From NCBI GenBank assembly GCA_016699535.1, contig CP064980.1, forward strand, positions 3,418,001-3,482,000: a stretch of DNA of 64,000 nucleotides, read 5' to 3'. Origin of the DNA: Myxococcales bacterium. GTDB lineage: Bacteria; Myxococcota_A; Polyangia; Polyangiales; GCA-016699535. This document shows positions 18,252 through 27,221 of the stretch, one piece after another; the first letter of the stretch is position 1; each line of letters begins with the position of its first letter. Under the pieces are notes generated by a model. That model saw only the letters and a list, made by a program, of their open reading frames with translations. It searched no databases and was not told the DNA's origin. The translations under genes were made by a program, and so were the position numbers.

Positions 18252-19175
18252 TCACCGACCGACCAGGTACGCTTGGAGTTCTTCGAGCCCCTTCGGGCCC
18301 TTCAAGATTCATGCGTTTTGCGTCTTTGTCGATGCGAGCAATCAGTCCGCTTAGCACTTTGCCTGGTCCGAGTTCAACGAAAAGATCCGCTCCAGCGGCT
18401 CGCATGGCCACGATAGATTGCTGCCACTTCACAGGAGCGCTTACTTGTTTAACAAGCGCAGCACGCAATGCATCACCGTCGCTTTGAGCGCAGGCATCGG
18501 TATTCACGTACAGTGGGCAGCTCGCATCGTTAAACTGTGTCTCTTTGAGCTTCGGCTCAAGCGCATCTTGCGCAGGCTTCATCATCGCGCAATGAAAAGG
18601 TGCACTCACCGGCAGGGGTCGAATCTTTGCACCCTTTTCTCGAAGACTCTCACTTGCAGCAGCAACCGCGGTTGCTTCTCCGGCAATGACCACTTGTCCA
18701 GGAGCGTTGTAGTTCGCAGGAGAAACAATGCCTGGCGTTGCTTCGCAGATAGCTTCAATCACAGAAGGATCACCGCCGAGCACCGCAGCCATGGCGCCTT
18801 GTCCACCGGCACAGCTTGCTGCATCAACTTGCCACGCAGATGCACCAAGCGAACAGCGTCGGTAAAACGAAGCGTGCCAGCAGCCACATTGGCGCTGTAC
18901 TCGCCAAGGCTGTGCCCTGCAACCATATCGGCGGCAGGTTTGCCCAAGGCAGCCCAAAGCGCAATCGATGTCGTGAGGATTGCAGGCTGAGTATTGGCGG
19001 TTAATTTCAGGTCTTCCTCGGGCCCTTCAAAACAAAGTTTTGAAAGCGAAAAGCCAAGCGCTTCATCTGCTTGCTCAAAAATCTCGGCGGCCTTGCTGGA
19101 AGCTTCAGCAATGGCCTTACCCATGCCTACTTTTTGAGCCCCCTGCCCTGGAAATACAAATGCTACTTTTGCCAT
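18252..19175 (-). CDS. fabD: Malonyl-CoA:ACP transacylase FabD (two frameshifts)
   Basis: Loads malonate onto acyl carrier protein for fatty acid synthesis. The first frame carries the start (MAKVAFVFPGQGAQ) and the catalytic GHSLGEYS with Ser89. The second frame (from about 18830) carries GGQGAMAAVLGG, the PANYNAPGQVVIAG segment, the catalytic His in SAPFHCAMMKPA and FVELGPGKVLSGL. One base is missing where LMQQAVP should run into GGQGAM. A second shift, one extra G in a run of four near 18290, hides the natural C-terminus EGLEELQAYLVGR followed by a stop at 18252-18254. The repaired length of 307 residues is exactly that of FabD. Loss of this essential gene is unlikely, so sequence error is the simplest explanation. 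Confidence 0.9.
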
Positions 19176-19183
19176 GCTAAGAT

Positions 19184-19764
19184 CTAACTCCCAAAGTTAT
19201 GTTGATTTTGTCTGCTCAGGACGAAAAAGCCCGAGGGAATTCGCAAAGGCCCTATAGCTAAATCTGCACTACCCAACAAGAGGGTTGGATCATCTGCGTA
19301 AACCTGCACAAGATAGTCGCGCAAAAGCCCGCTGAGCTGCAGCCCGTTGGCGCCAAGACCGTAGTCGAGCAAAAGAGCTTGCGCAAAGCGGCTGTCTTTC
19401 CCGCCGCTTTGCACAGGATGCACCCGAAAAAAACCATGGCGTTTGGGATTCTCCTCACTGGGCCTTGCTTCAAAGGGCGGCTCGTTTGCTTTTTGATCCA
19501 CAACAACATTGTAGCCTTGAATAAAAGGGGCTGGCCCGAAGCTCACGCGGGGCTCACCCTCGTAGAAACCTTTTTGAATTTTCCGAAGCCTAGAAGATGA
19601 GCTACCCCAGCTGTGTTGATGCCGGCAAACTCCCAACCCACAAGCTCCTTCATATCAGGGGCATTCGCGTGCGTCATGATGTCACTCAACAACGAAGCTG
19701 CCGCTTTTGAGAGCTGCAACGCGGAAAACCGTGCGCCTTTGTCGTTTACCCAGTTTTTTGTCAT
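19184..19764 (-). CDS. Conserved hypothetical protein (frameshifted)
   Basis: About 193 residues when one missing base near 19570 is restored: the first part begins MTKNWVNDKGARFSAL and reaches HLLGFGKFKK; the second continues GFYEGEPRVSFGPAPFIQGYN, then PKRHGFFRVHPV, and ends with RIPSGFFVLSRQ. The pattern matches a soluble conserved family I recall from myxobacteria-like genomes but cannot name. No signal peptide, membrane segment or metal motif is evident. It lies 8 bases upstream of fabD on the same strand and is probably cotranscribed with it. Confidence 0.6.
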
Positions 19765-19886
19765 AAGCTGTTCTTACAACAAAGCGGGTGTTGAGACGAG
19801 AGCCCACTCATTGTGTCACGAAACACACCTCGTGCTACATCGCGCGAAACATTCAGCTTCACGAAAAACATGCTAAGATAAGGCTT

Positions 19887-20849
19887 ATGAAACCTTCCCT
19901 GTTTTTTTTACTTTTGCTGCTCTTAACCGCCTGCGGCATTTCCAATTCTGCCACAAGCACCACCAATGGCGACCCCTGTGCAAATGGCCCTGCTGAAGGC
20001 GGATGCGGAACCGAGTGCACTCTCAATCCTGCGATTTGCGCTGATGGTTTCTTTTGCGGTGGGGATGGACTGTGCACTGCTCAATGCAATGAAAGTAAAG
20101 GCGCCATGTGCTCCAATGCCCAGCGCTGCACCAGTGATGGGCGCTGCGTTGCCACAAGCCAGCCCGCAAGCGATAGCGGAGTTAACAGTACGGAATGCGT
20201 CGATGAGTTGCTGGTGTTAATACGTGATTTTCAGAGTAGCCACCCTGACTTTGAGATCGATCTGAACGCAAAGGGTATTTCACAAGGCCTTCTAGAGAAA
20301 AACATTGTGACAGCGAGCTTGGATAGCAATCGCAAGCCTGTGTTCAACACCACTGAAGCGCCTTTTGTGACGGTTGAAAACCAAGCAAGTTTCGATCAGT
20401 GGTTTCGTAATGTCGACAGCGTCAATCAAGCCATTGAAAAAACCCTTCCGCTTACCCGAGGCACTGACGGCGCCCTTACTTACGATTCAGATAGTTTCTT
20501 CCCAATTGACGGCGAAGGTTTTGGCAACACCCAAGGCCAGTCTCACAACTACCATTTCACCATGGAGCTGCACTCCAAGTTTAGCTACAAAGGCGGCGAA
20601 GTATTTACCTTCCAGGGTGATGATGACTTATTTCTCTTCATCAATGGCAAGCTTGCGATTGACCTAGGCGGTGTACACGCTGAAGAAACTGACACCGCCG
20701 ATATGGACGCCCTGGCAAGTTCACTCGGTATCGAGATTGGCAACACCTACGATCTCGACTTGTTCTTTGCCGAACGCCATACCACCGAATCCAATTTCCG
20801 CATCGAAACCTCGATCGAATGCATCGTCAGCGAAGACGACGTTTTTTAG
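19887..20849 (+). CDS. Lipoprotein with fibro-slime domain
   Basis: A 320-residue lipoprotein with signal peptide and lipobox LLTAC (Cys16). A short Cys-rich part (residues about 25-95, spaced like a disulfide-rich module: CANGPAEGGCGTEC, DGFFCGGDGLC) is followed by a fibro-slime domain (about 118-315). The latter is recognised by VLIRDFQSSHPDFE, FDQWFRNV, the FTFQGDDDLFLFINGKLAIDLGG strand pair and NTYDLDLFFAERHT. The domain is a PA14-like beta sandwich found in surface and slime-associated proteins. The ATG at 19887 is preceded by AAGG; an in-frame upstream extension from 19788 lacks any signal features. Confidence 0.85.
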   Translation: MKPSLFFLLLLLLTACGISNSATSTTNGDPCANGPAEGGCGTECTLNPAICADGFFCGGDGLCTAQCNESKGAMCSNAQRCTSDGRCVATSQPASDSGVNSTECVDELLVLIRDFQSSHPDFEIDLNAKGISQGLLEKNIVTASLDSNRKPVFNTTEAPFVTVENQASFDQWFRNVDSVNQAIEKTLPLTRGTDGALTYDSDSFFPIDGEGFGNTQGQSHNYHFTMELHSKFSYKGGEVFTFQGDDDLFLFINGKLAIDLGGVHAEETDTADMDALASSLGIEIGNTYDLDLFFAERHTTESNFRIETSIECIVSEDDVF

Positions 20850-20915
20850 TTGCACCACAAAACCTTGATGGCAACTATTTTACGCTTCGCCGCTCGATAA
20901 GTTTACACTACTGCC

Positions 20916-21716
20916 ATGACCACCCTGATATTCGGAGACCGAAATCGAATTGAGGTCACCGCTATTTTTCTGGGAAGCCGGATTGAACTGCGTGCCATTC
21001 GAGGACAGGTCAAACTTGCTTCCTCTCCACTTGTCGTGAAAGTCGGCACGGAGGGTTGCGCCGTGTTGCTTCGCTATGGAGCCGTTGTCTTTTTCAATGT
21101 TGATATGCAAGCACAAGCAGAGTTCCTTACTGAGCTAAGACCTCATGTCAAAGAACCGGCTGAACAAAGCGAGCAGGAAAACGATACCTTAGGCCTGCGC
21201 CTCAATGAGCCCGAAGGTGTGGATGAAGCGGTTATTTATTTACAAGATTTCGATATCCGAAAGATTCAGCTGATTGGCGATGTGCTGGCCAAAAGTGCGA
21301 CCTTGAGTTTTTACGAAGGCACAGTGGCTAGTGCTTTTGATCGCATTGAACCGCTGGCAGTTGCGCTGCAACACCACGGTCGTCCGCATCAAAAAACGGT
21401 CACACTGCTAAAGCATCTTGGTGATGCGATGAGTGTCCAGCATAAAATGGTCGGTCGCATGGAGCTTGGCGAAAAACCGGATTTGCTTTGGGACAACAGC
21501 GCGCTTGAGCAGCTCTTTGCGCATCTGGAAAACGAATACGAGCTGCGTGAGCGTCTTTTTGCGCTCGATCGCAAACTGACCTTGCTCTCGCACACAGCCC
21601 AAACCTCTGTTGATTTAGTGCAAGCCAGGCATAGTTTGCGTGTGGAATGGTACAGCGTGGCCGTGAGTTTGAGCGAAATCGGGGTCTCGCTCTACGATAT
21701 TTGCTTACGCCCTTGA
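20916..21716 (+). CDS. RMND1/Sif2-like DUF155 family protein
   Basis: A 266-residue protein of the DUF155 family. The typical signatures are VLLRYGAVVFFNV in the first third and the C-terminal RHSLRVEWYSVAVSLSEIGVSLYD. Family members are known from yeast (Sif2/Sif3) and mitochondria (RMND1), where they support translation; the bacterial role is not settled. The last 20 residues may form a membrane-facing helix. The frame is intact. A LysE exporter gene follows on the same strand 72 bases downstream. Confidence 0.85.
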   Translation: MTTLIFGDRNRIEVTAIFLGSRIELRAIRGQVKLASSPLVVKVGTEGCAVLLRYGAVVFFNVDMQAQAEFLTELRPHVKEPAEQSEQENDTLGLRLNEPEGVDEAVIYLQDFDIRKIQLIGDVLAKSATLSFYEGTVASAFDRIEPLAVALQHHGRPHQKTVTLLKHLGDAMSVQHKMVGRMELGEKPDLLWDNSALEQLFAHLENEYELRERLFALDRKLTLLSHTAQTSVDLVQARHSLRVEWYSVAVSLSEIGVSLYDICLRP

Positions 21717-21788
21717 TTTTTGCCGGATTTGCGTCAAACAACAGCAGCAAGAAATTGTCATCGAGCGCGCGCTGGCGCGAGCATATCT

Positions 21789-22427
21789 ATGGAAGCTTTA
21801 GACCTCACTTATTGGATTGTTTTTATCTCGGCAGCGGTAGCGCTCAATCTATCGCCGGGGCCGGATCTCATCTACGTACTCTCACGCACGGTGGCACAAG
21901 GCAGAAAAGTCGGTCTGGCTTCCTCCGTGGGGGTTTGCACTGGCGCCCTTGTTCACGTGGCCGCTGCAGCGTTTGGGCTTTCAGCAATTTTGGCGTCATC
22001 CGCCGTTGCTTTCGCGGCCATCAAATACGCTGGCGCCGTATATCTTTGCTACCTTGGCATTAAGGCCTGGCGCCATGCTGGCAGCGGTTTTCATTTTTCC
22101 CAGGCCAAAGACGAAGGATTGAGTGTACTAGCTGCCTTCAAACAAGGCGCACTTACGGACATCCTCAATCCCAAAGTCGCCATCTTCTTCATGGCTTTTT
22201 TGCCACAATTTGTCCGGCCCGATGCAGGAAACCCGCAAGTTCAAATTGTTGTCCTTGGCCTTCTCGTTATTGGGCTTGCACTGGCAAGTGATTCGATTTT
22301 GATTTTGCTGGCGGCCAAAGCCACCGACTTTTTTCGCAACGATAGCCGCTTTACCCGCATCCTCGATCGCACCTTGGGCACGATCCTGATTGGCCTCGGG
22401 CTGCGCTTAGCCTTTGCTGAAAAATAG
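21789..22427 (+). CDS. LysE/RhtB-family amino acid exporter
   Basis: A 212-residue inner membrane protein with about six membrane segments. The family start is MEALDLTYWIVFISAAVALNLSPGPDLIYVL, in which NLSPGPD is the LysE/RhtB signature, and GALTDILNPKVAIFF is the second conserved stretch. Members export amino acids and derivatives such as threonine or homoserine lactone; the substrate cannot be told here. The start at 21789 fits the family; a computed TTG start at 21720 adds an unlikely 23 residues. Confidence 0.93.
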   Translation: MEALDLTYWIVFISAAVALNLSPGPDLIYVLSRTVAQGRKVGLASSVGVCTGALVHVAAAAFGLSAILASSAVAFAAIKYAGAVYLCYLGIKAWRHAGSGFHFSQAKDEGLSVLAAFKQGALTDILNPKVAIFFMAFLPQFVRPDAGNPQVQIVVLGLLVIGLALASDSILILLAAKATDFFRNDSRFTRILDRTLGTILIGLGLRLAFAEK

Positions 22428-22540
22428 AGTCTCTCGCGAAATCAAGCACGTGGACAACCCGCCACTTGCTTCAACTCAGACGCTTGTCATGCTAAGGGGT
22501 CTATAGGTCCCCAAAGGCCTTGAGCAAAGAGGTTTTCGCC

Positions 22541-23242
22541 ATGCGTCTAGTTAATAACTACTTATCTATCTGCACAATGATTCTGTTTCCGCTTTTTCTC
22601 GGAGTCGCGATTTCAGGATGCAGCAACGACGGGTCAGGCGCGGCTTTTGAAAACGCCGATGGCGTTGCCTGTGAGCCCTCTACGATTGATGGGACGAGCG
22701 CATGTTCCGGCGTGCTCTGCGAAGCCAACCAGTTTTGCTCGCAAGGCGCATGCGTTGCCGGATGCATGAGCACGCTGAACTGTGGGGAAGAAAGCTATTG
22801 CGATAAAGTTGGCAGCACTGATCCTTTGGGCGCGGGCGTATGTCGTTCTTGCCTACCGACGAGCAATCCCGCCGACGATTCAAACGATGGAACGGTTATC
22901 GACGTGAGCTCTGGACAAGGCTCCAACGCGTCAGGCACCTGCCAGAACCTCGTCAACAACTACAATGTCTATGCCACAGATAACAATCCACTCAGCTGTC
23001 TGGGTTATGGATATGATGTCTGCAGCGTTACCGATCCCGATGGCAAACTAACATTGACCTGCTTTGATGGACCCGATGCCACCGATTCCATGGAGTGCAC
23101 CCTCGATTCAGACGCTTGCACTTGCACCACAACCCTCGTCACCCCCGAAAAAGAGGGCATGCTAAAAGTCGACTTTAAAGGGAAACTCATGACCATCACT
23201 TTCGATGGCTTGCTGTGCAAATACCTTTTTGACGCCTCATAG
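22541..23242 (+). CDS. Cys-rich secreted lipoprotein, unknown function
   Basis: A lipoprotein of about 233 residues from the ATG at 22541 (preceded by AAAGAGG); lipobox VAISGC, lipidated Cys27. The first half is Cys-rich with spacings like those of EGF or disulfide-repeat modules (CSGVLCEANQFCSQGACVAGC, NCGEESYCDK). The second half (about 110-233) has further paired Cys and ends as a beta-rich domain (MLKVDFKGKLMTITFDGLLC). No family recognised. Confidence 0.7.
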   Translation: MRLVNNYLSICTMILFPLFLGVAISGCSNDGSGAAFENADGVACEPSTIDGTSACSGVLCEANQFCSQGACVAGCMSTLNCGEESYCDKVGSTDPLGAGVCRSCLPTSNPADDSNDGTVIDVSSGQGSNASGTCQNLVNNYNVYATDNNPLSCLGYGYDVCSVTDPDGKLTLTCFDGPDATDSMECTLDSDACTCTTTLVTPEKEGMLKVDFKGKLMTITFDGLLCKYLFDAS

Positions 23243-23320
23243 CCACCCATCTCGGCCGCGTTAGGATGGGCAATTGCTCCGATTTGACAACTTTGCCCAA
23301 GCGCCTTAATCACGTGGGTT

Positions 23321-23584
23321 ATGGTTGAAGCAAGTATCATTGAGGAGCGGCTTCGGGAGGCTTTCCCGGAAGCAGTTCATATCGCAATTGAAGATTTGAC
23401 GGGAACAAAAGATCATTACTCCGCGATGATTGCTGCACCCGAATTCGAAAATAAGAATCGGATTGAGCAACACAAGCTAGTCTACGCGGCACTGGGCGAG
23501 CTTATGGACGGAGCAATTCATGCCCTTAGCTTGCAGACTTTCACGCCAGGCGGCTGGGCTGCACGTGGGCAATCGATCATCTAA
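23321..23584 (+). CDS. BolA-family protein
   Basis: An 87-residue protein of the BolA/YrbA family (alpha-beta-alpha KH-like fold). It has EERLREAFPEAVHIAIEDLTGTKDHYSAMI and the conserved QHKLVYAALGELM helix followed by IHALSLQTFTP. BolA proteins bind [2Fe-2S] clusters together with CGFS-type glutaredoxins. The next gene, 30 bases downstream, encodes exactly such a glutaredoxin. Confidence 0.95.
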   Translation: MVEASIIEERLREAFPEAVHIAIEDLTGTKDHYSAMIAAPEFENKNRIEQHKLVYAALGELMDGAIHALSLQTFTPGGWAARGQSII

Positions 23585-23614
23585 CGACCGCACAAAACAA
23601 GGAAACAGTAAGTT

Positions 23615-23935
23615 ATGGACGATACAATCAAGAAACGAATTCAAGACATTGTCGATTCCGACGCTATTGTGCTCTTTATGAAGGGCAATAAAACTTTCCC
23701 ACAATGTGGGTTTTCGGCGACAGTTGTCGAGGTACTAAAACGCCTAAACGCTGATTTTCAAAGCGTAAATGTTCTTGAAGACCCCGAGATACGGCAAGGT
23801 ATCAAGGAATATTCCAACTGGCCGACAATCCCTCAGTTGTACATCAAGGGACAATTCATTGGTGGTTGTGATATTATTCGCGAGATGTACTCGAGTGGTG
23901 AGCTTGAGCCTTTGGTTAAGGCTGCCACAGAATAG
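23615..23935 (+). CDS. grxD: Monothiol glutaredoxin, CGFS type
   Basis: A 106-residue monothiol glutaredoxin with the active site motif PQCGFSATVVEVL, the WPTIPQLYIKGQFIGGCDI segment (glutathione-binding TVP-like and GGCD) and a normal family length. CGFS glutaredoxins carry and transfer [2Fe-2S] clusters. It is 30 bases downstream of the BolA-like gene, with AAGGAAACAG before the start. The pair probably forms an iron-sulfur carrier complex. Confidence 0.96.
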   Translation: MDDTIKKRIQDIVDSDAIVLFMKGNKTFPQCGFSATVVEVLKRLNADFQSVNVLEDPEIRQGIKEYSNWPTIPQLYIKGQFIGGCDIIREMYSSGELEPLVKAATE

Positions 23936-24001
23936 GTCATGCAGGCGCTTGCGCCTCGCGGGTGAGAAAATGGGTAGAGACAGAAAACGGAGCACTTGAA
24001 T

Positions 24002-25135
24002 ATGAAACTTAAGAACCTAAGTATTGGATTTGTGAGTTACCTTGCAGCGTTATGCTTAACAGCAAGCGCATGCACCAGTGATAGCGGGGAAGCTGGCAGC
24101 CCTTCGGCGCGCGCTCAAGCTTTAGTGGATGCAACCACTGAACTTCAGAGTGCTTCAGCAAGCATTCAGACCGACTTGCTCTCGACTTGCCAAGCAATGG
24201 CAACCGATCTCGATATCGCCGACAGCGAACTCGCTCCGGCTGGCGATGAGACAGAAACCGAAGCGGCATGTCGGGCCGTGAGCACGAAGATTGACGCCAT
24301 CGTCGAAGCTAACTTCACAGCACAAGCAAGCCTTGAGATCATCTACGTGCCTGCTCAATGTGAGTTTAGCATCGATGCAGCAGCAAGTTGTACAGGCGAA
24401 TGCGATGCAAACTTCAACGCAGAAGCTGACCTTCAATGTGATGCGGGCAAACTTTCCGGCACATGCGAAGCTTCTTGCACTGGTAGCTGCTCAGTTGAAG
24501 CATCTGCGAGCTGCAGCGGTGAATGCAGCGGAAGCTGTAGCGGCACTTGCGACGGTAACTGCAATGGTGAGGCCAACAATGGTGGCGGATCGGTGTCCTG
24601 CGAAGGCGCTTGCGAAGGCACTTGCGAAGGAAGCTGCAGTGCAACATGCACCGCTGAAGCAACAGGCCAGTGTTCCGGTACCTGCACAGGTGAATGTTCA
24701 GTAGAGATGCAAGCTCCGCACTGCGAAGGCGAAGCCCACATCGAAGCTGAAGCAAGCTGCAAGGCTTCTTGCGAAGCTCAAGCCGAAGCAAAAGCTGAGT
24801 GCACCGAGCCAGAGGTAACTGTCGTTGCCGATGCAAGCTTCGATGGGAACGTCGAAGTTCAGGCCCTTGTAACGACACTTGAGGCAAACTGGGGCGTCTT
24901 GCTCAGCATTTTTGCGAAAGTCGGCCTTTTGGTGAGCGCATCAGCTGATGTTGTTACTCAATTGACTGCATTCGTTGAAGCCGTGGGTCAAAGTGTGCTT
25001 TCGATATCTGCCGATCTTATTGCTAAGGTTCAGGCCTCTGCAACAGCGATGGCTGATGTTTCGGTTGATGTCTCGGTAAGCGCAAGCGTGAGCACATCAA
25101 TGCAAGGCTCTGTAGCCGGTGCAGGCGGCGCTTAG
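24002..25135 (+). CDS. Cysteine-tetrad repeat lipoprotein
   Basis: A 377-residue lipoprotein starting at the ATG at 24002 (CGGAG upstream); lipobox LTASAC, lipidated Cys24. An N-terminal Ala/Thr-rich part is followed by a core, about residues 118-275, where Cys recurs at every fourth residue over long stretches (CSGECSGSCSGTCDGNC, CEGACEGTCEGSC); more than 20 Cys occur in about 150 residues. The remainder is an Ala/Val/Ser-rich region of low complexity (DVSVDVSVSASVSTS) that may form amphipathic helix or beta structure. No named family is recognised. The regular Cys pattern would suit a disulfide ladder or metal binding outside the cytoplasm. A perfect terminator hairpin follows the gene. Confidence 0.8.
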   Translation: MKLKNLSIGFVSYLAALCLTASACTSDSGEAGSPSARAQALVDATTELQSASASIQTDLLSTCQAMATDLDIADSELAPAGDETETEAACRAVSTKIDAIVEANFTAQASLEIIYVPAQCEFSIDAAASCTGECDANFNAEADLQCDAGKLSGTCEASCTGSCSVEASASCSGECSGSCSGTCDGNCNGEANNGGGSVSCEGACEGTCEGSCSATCTAEATGQCSGTCTGECSVEMQAPHCEGEAHIEAEASCKASCEAQAEAKAECTEPEVTVVADASFDGNVEVQALVTTLEANWGVLLSIFAKVGLLVSASADVVTQLTAFVEAVGQSVLSISADLIAKVQASATAMADVSVDVSVSASVSTSMQGSVAGAGGA

Positions 25136-25167
25136 AGCAAAACACTAAGCAACTGCTTTAGAAATAA

Positions 25168-25206
25168 GGGGAGCTGAGTTAGTCTCAGCTCCCCTTTTGT
25201 TTTTAA
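25168..25206 (+). terminator. Rho-independent terminator after the Cys-tetrad lipoprotein gene
   Basis: A perfect 11-base stem (GGGGAGCTGAG with CTCAGCTCCCC) closes a TTAGT loop and is followed by TTTTGTTTTT, the classic form of an intrinsic terminator. It starts 32 bases after the stop codon at 25135 and separates this gene from the TonB receptor gene. It makes the computed TTG start of that next gene, inside the T-run at 25197, unlikely. Confidence 0.93.
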
Positions 25207-25214
25207 ATGCATCC

Positions 25215-27221
25215 ATGTCACGGCGAGCTCACCAAAAACAGGTCCTACGAACTGCATGGCTACTGTTAGGCATGTTATGCAGCGCAACTGCTCTCGCCCA
25301 ATACCAGGCAGTGGCTGAAGTTGAACGACCTATCAGCAGTAGCTATGAAGAAGATGTGACGAGCACAGCATCGGTGGTTGCTGTTGATACACAACGCACT
25401 GCAGTCCTGCGGACCGAAGAGTTGCTGTTGCAAGTTCCAGGAACACGTGTGCAACGTTTTGGTGATTTTGCTTCTTTTTCGTCGCTATCTTTGCGGGGAG
25501 CTGAATTTGACCAGACCACCGTTCTGCTCGGCACTATCCCACTGCAAAGTGCTGATGGCGGAGCCTTTGATCTGTCGACCCTACCCGCTCACATGGTGGA
25601 GCGCCTTGAAGTGTTTCGTGGCTCAACGCCAGCCTGGCTCGGGACTGCCGGTATTGGCGGAACCTTACGCATTGTTCCGCAGCAAAGCGAGCACAGCTCG
25701 GCCGAACTGAACACAGGTATCGGATCCTTCGGCCTCGCTACAACAAATCTATCCGTTTCAGCTAAAAGTGCTAGCGGTCTAAAATGGACGGGCGTAAGTG
25801 GATTTGCACACTCAGACGGTGACTTTCAGTACACTGATCAACGCGGCACCCTGTTCGACAGCAGCGATGATCAGAAACGCACCCGAAGCAACAATCACAA
25901 AGATCAAGCCTATGGACTGCTTCACCTTGAGGCCCCACTAGCCGGAGGAAAACTTGAAGCGCTAGCTTTTATTTTCGAGCGCATCAGCGGAGAGCCAGGG
26001 CCTGCCGTGCAGAGCAGCTTGTATGCGCGCCGTAACCTCGCGCGCGCTATCGGAGCCTTGCAATATTCAAAAGAACGATCCACGCGTGGCAAACTACTCT
26101 GGCGCACCGAGTTGTTGGCGTCGATTGCTCATACCCGAAATCGTTTTTCTGACCGTTTTAGTGAAATTGGATTAGGACACCAAGACAGCGACAATCATTC
26201 AACCCGTACACAGCTGCGAGCCGCTGCCGAGAGACGCTTAATCGACTGGCTCAACCTGACAGGCATACTCGATTGGCAACATGAAATGTTCTCGCCACAA
26301 GATGCTTACGCACAAGAAGCCTTAGATGGCTCGCAACGTGATCGTTTGGCTGCAACCATGGAAATGCCTATCAAAAGCAAACTCGCAGCCTTGCCTTTTG
26401 AGCTTAGACCCTCGGCGCGCATGGAGCTGATTCACGCCAAGCTCTCTGATACTGCAGTGCAATCGTCCTCGAGCACCCAACTCATCTCAACCTTTCGACT
26501 CGGTGCGGCTCTCGCGCTCTGGCCTGGCTTGGCACTTACCGCCAGCCTAGCGAGAGCTGCACGCGCGCCTAGTATGATTGAACTCTTTGGTGATCAAGGA
26601 CTGTTGCTCGGAAACACCTCGCTCGAACCAGAAACCGCTTACCTAGCGGATGTGGGAGTCAACTTTTCAGAACAGCTCGGAGAGCTGCAAAGCGGTATGC
26701 AAATAAGGCTGTTCGCCAGTCGAATCGAATCCATGATTGTGTTTAACCAAATCAATGACGAGAGTAACTTCGCCTCTCGCAATCTTGGCGGTCAAACCGA
26801 GATTTACGGAGTTGAAACAAACACATCTCTTGAGTGGAAACGTGCTTTGAAAGTCATCGCAAACGCCACTGTGATGAAAAGTAAAAGCACACAAAACCTA
26901 GCATTACCGCTGCGACCTCAATTGTCTGCTTTTACGCGAGTGCAATACACTTTCTACCCTGATAAATGGTTTGACGAACTCGCGGTATTTTCCGATCTGG
27001 TCTACCGCAGTAATTTTTTCACGGATCTGGTCAATACAGTGCTGCTCCGGGAGCAGTGCATTTTAAACGCTGGAATTCAGAGCGCCTTGGTCCGAAAAAC
27101 ACTTGATTTACGCTTCCAGATTCGTAATGTCCTGGACTCTGCCAACAAAGATCTCTTGGCTTTTCCATTGCCGGGCCGTAGTTTCGCGCTGGAGCTCACA
27201 TGGCATACCGATGGACCCTAG
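25215..27221 (+). CDS. TonB-dependent outer membrane receptor
   Basis: A 668-residue outer membrane receptor that takes up large nutrients by energy from TonB. It has a signal peptide (LLLGMLCSATALA), then a plug domain (residues about 40-160) with VLRTEELLLQVPGTRVQRFG and SLSLRGAEFDQTTVLLGTIPL, and a 22-strand type barrel ending in the aromatic LPGRSFALELTWHTDGP segment. The start is the ATG at 25215 rather than the TTG in the upstream terminator. It overlaps the start of the downstream lipoprotein gene by 22 bases, so the two are translated together. The barrel is most like those for vitamin B12 or siderophores, but the substrate is open. Confidence 0.93.
   Translation: MSRRAHQKQVLRTAWLLLGMLCSATALAQYQAVAEVERPISSSYEEDVTSTASVVAVDTQRTAVLRTEELLLQVPGTRVQRFGDFASFSSLSLRGAEFDQTTVLLGTIPLQSADGGAFDLSTLPAHMVERLEVFRGSTPAWLGTAGIGGTLRIVPQQSEHSSAELNTGIGSFGLATTNLSVSAKSASGLKWTGVSGFAHSDGDFQYTDQRGTLFDSSDDQKRTRSNNHKDQAYGLLHLEAPLAGGKLEALAFIFERISGEPGPAVQSSLYARRNLARAIGALQYSKERSTRGKLLWRTELLASIAHTRNRFSDRFSEIGLGHQDSDNHSTRTQLRAAAERRLIDWLNLTGILDWQHEMFSPQDAYAQEALDGSQRDRLAATMEMPIKSKLAALPFELRPSARMELIHAKLSDTAVQSSSSTQLISTFRLGAALALWPGLALTASLARAARAPSMIELFGDQGLLLGNTSLEPETAYLADVGVNFSEQLGELQSGMQIRLFASRIESMIVFNQINDESNFASRNLGGQTEIYGVETNTSLEWKRALKVIANATVMKSKSTQNLALPLRPQLSAFTRVQYTFYPDKWFDELAVFSDLVYRSNFFTDLVNTVLLREQCILNAGIQSALVRKTLDLRFQIRNVLDSANKDLLAFPLPGRSFALELTWHTDGP

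Noticed and set aside
24009..24887. Antisense frames in the Cys-tetrad gene
   Set aside because: They result from the repeated codon pattern and have no start signals or family likeness.
25197..25214. TTG start for the TonB receptor inside the upstream terminator
   Set aside because: It lies in the T tail of a strong hairpin; the ATG at 25215 gives a normal signal peptide.
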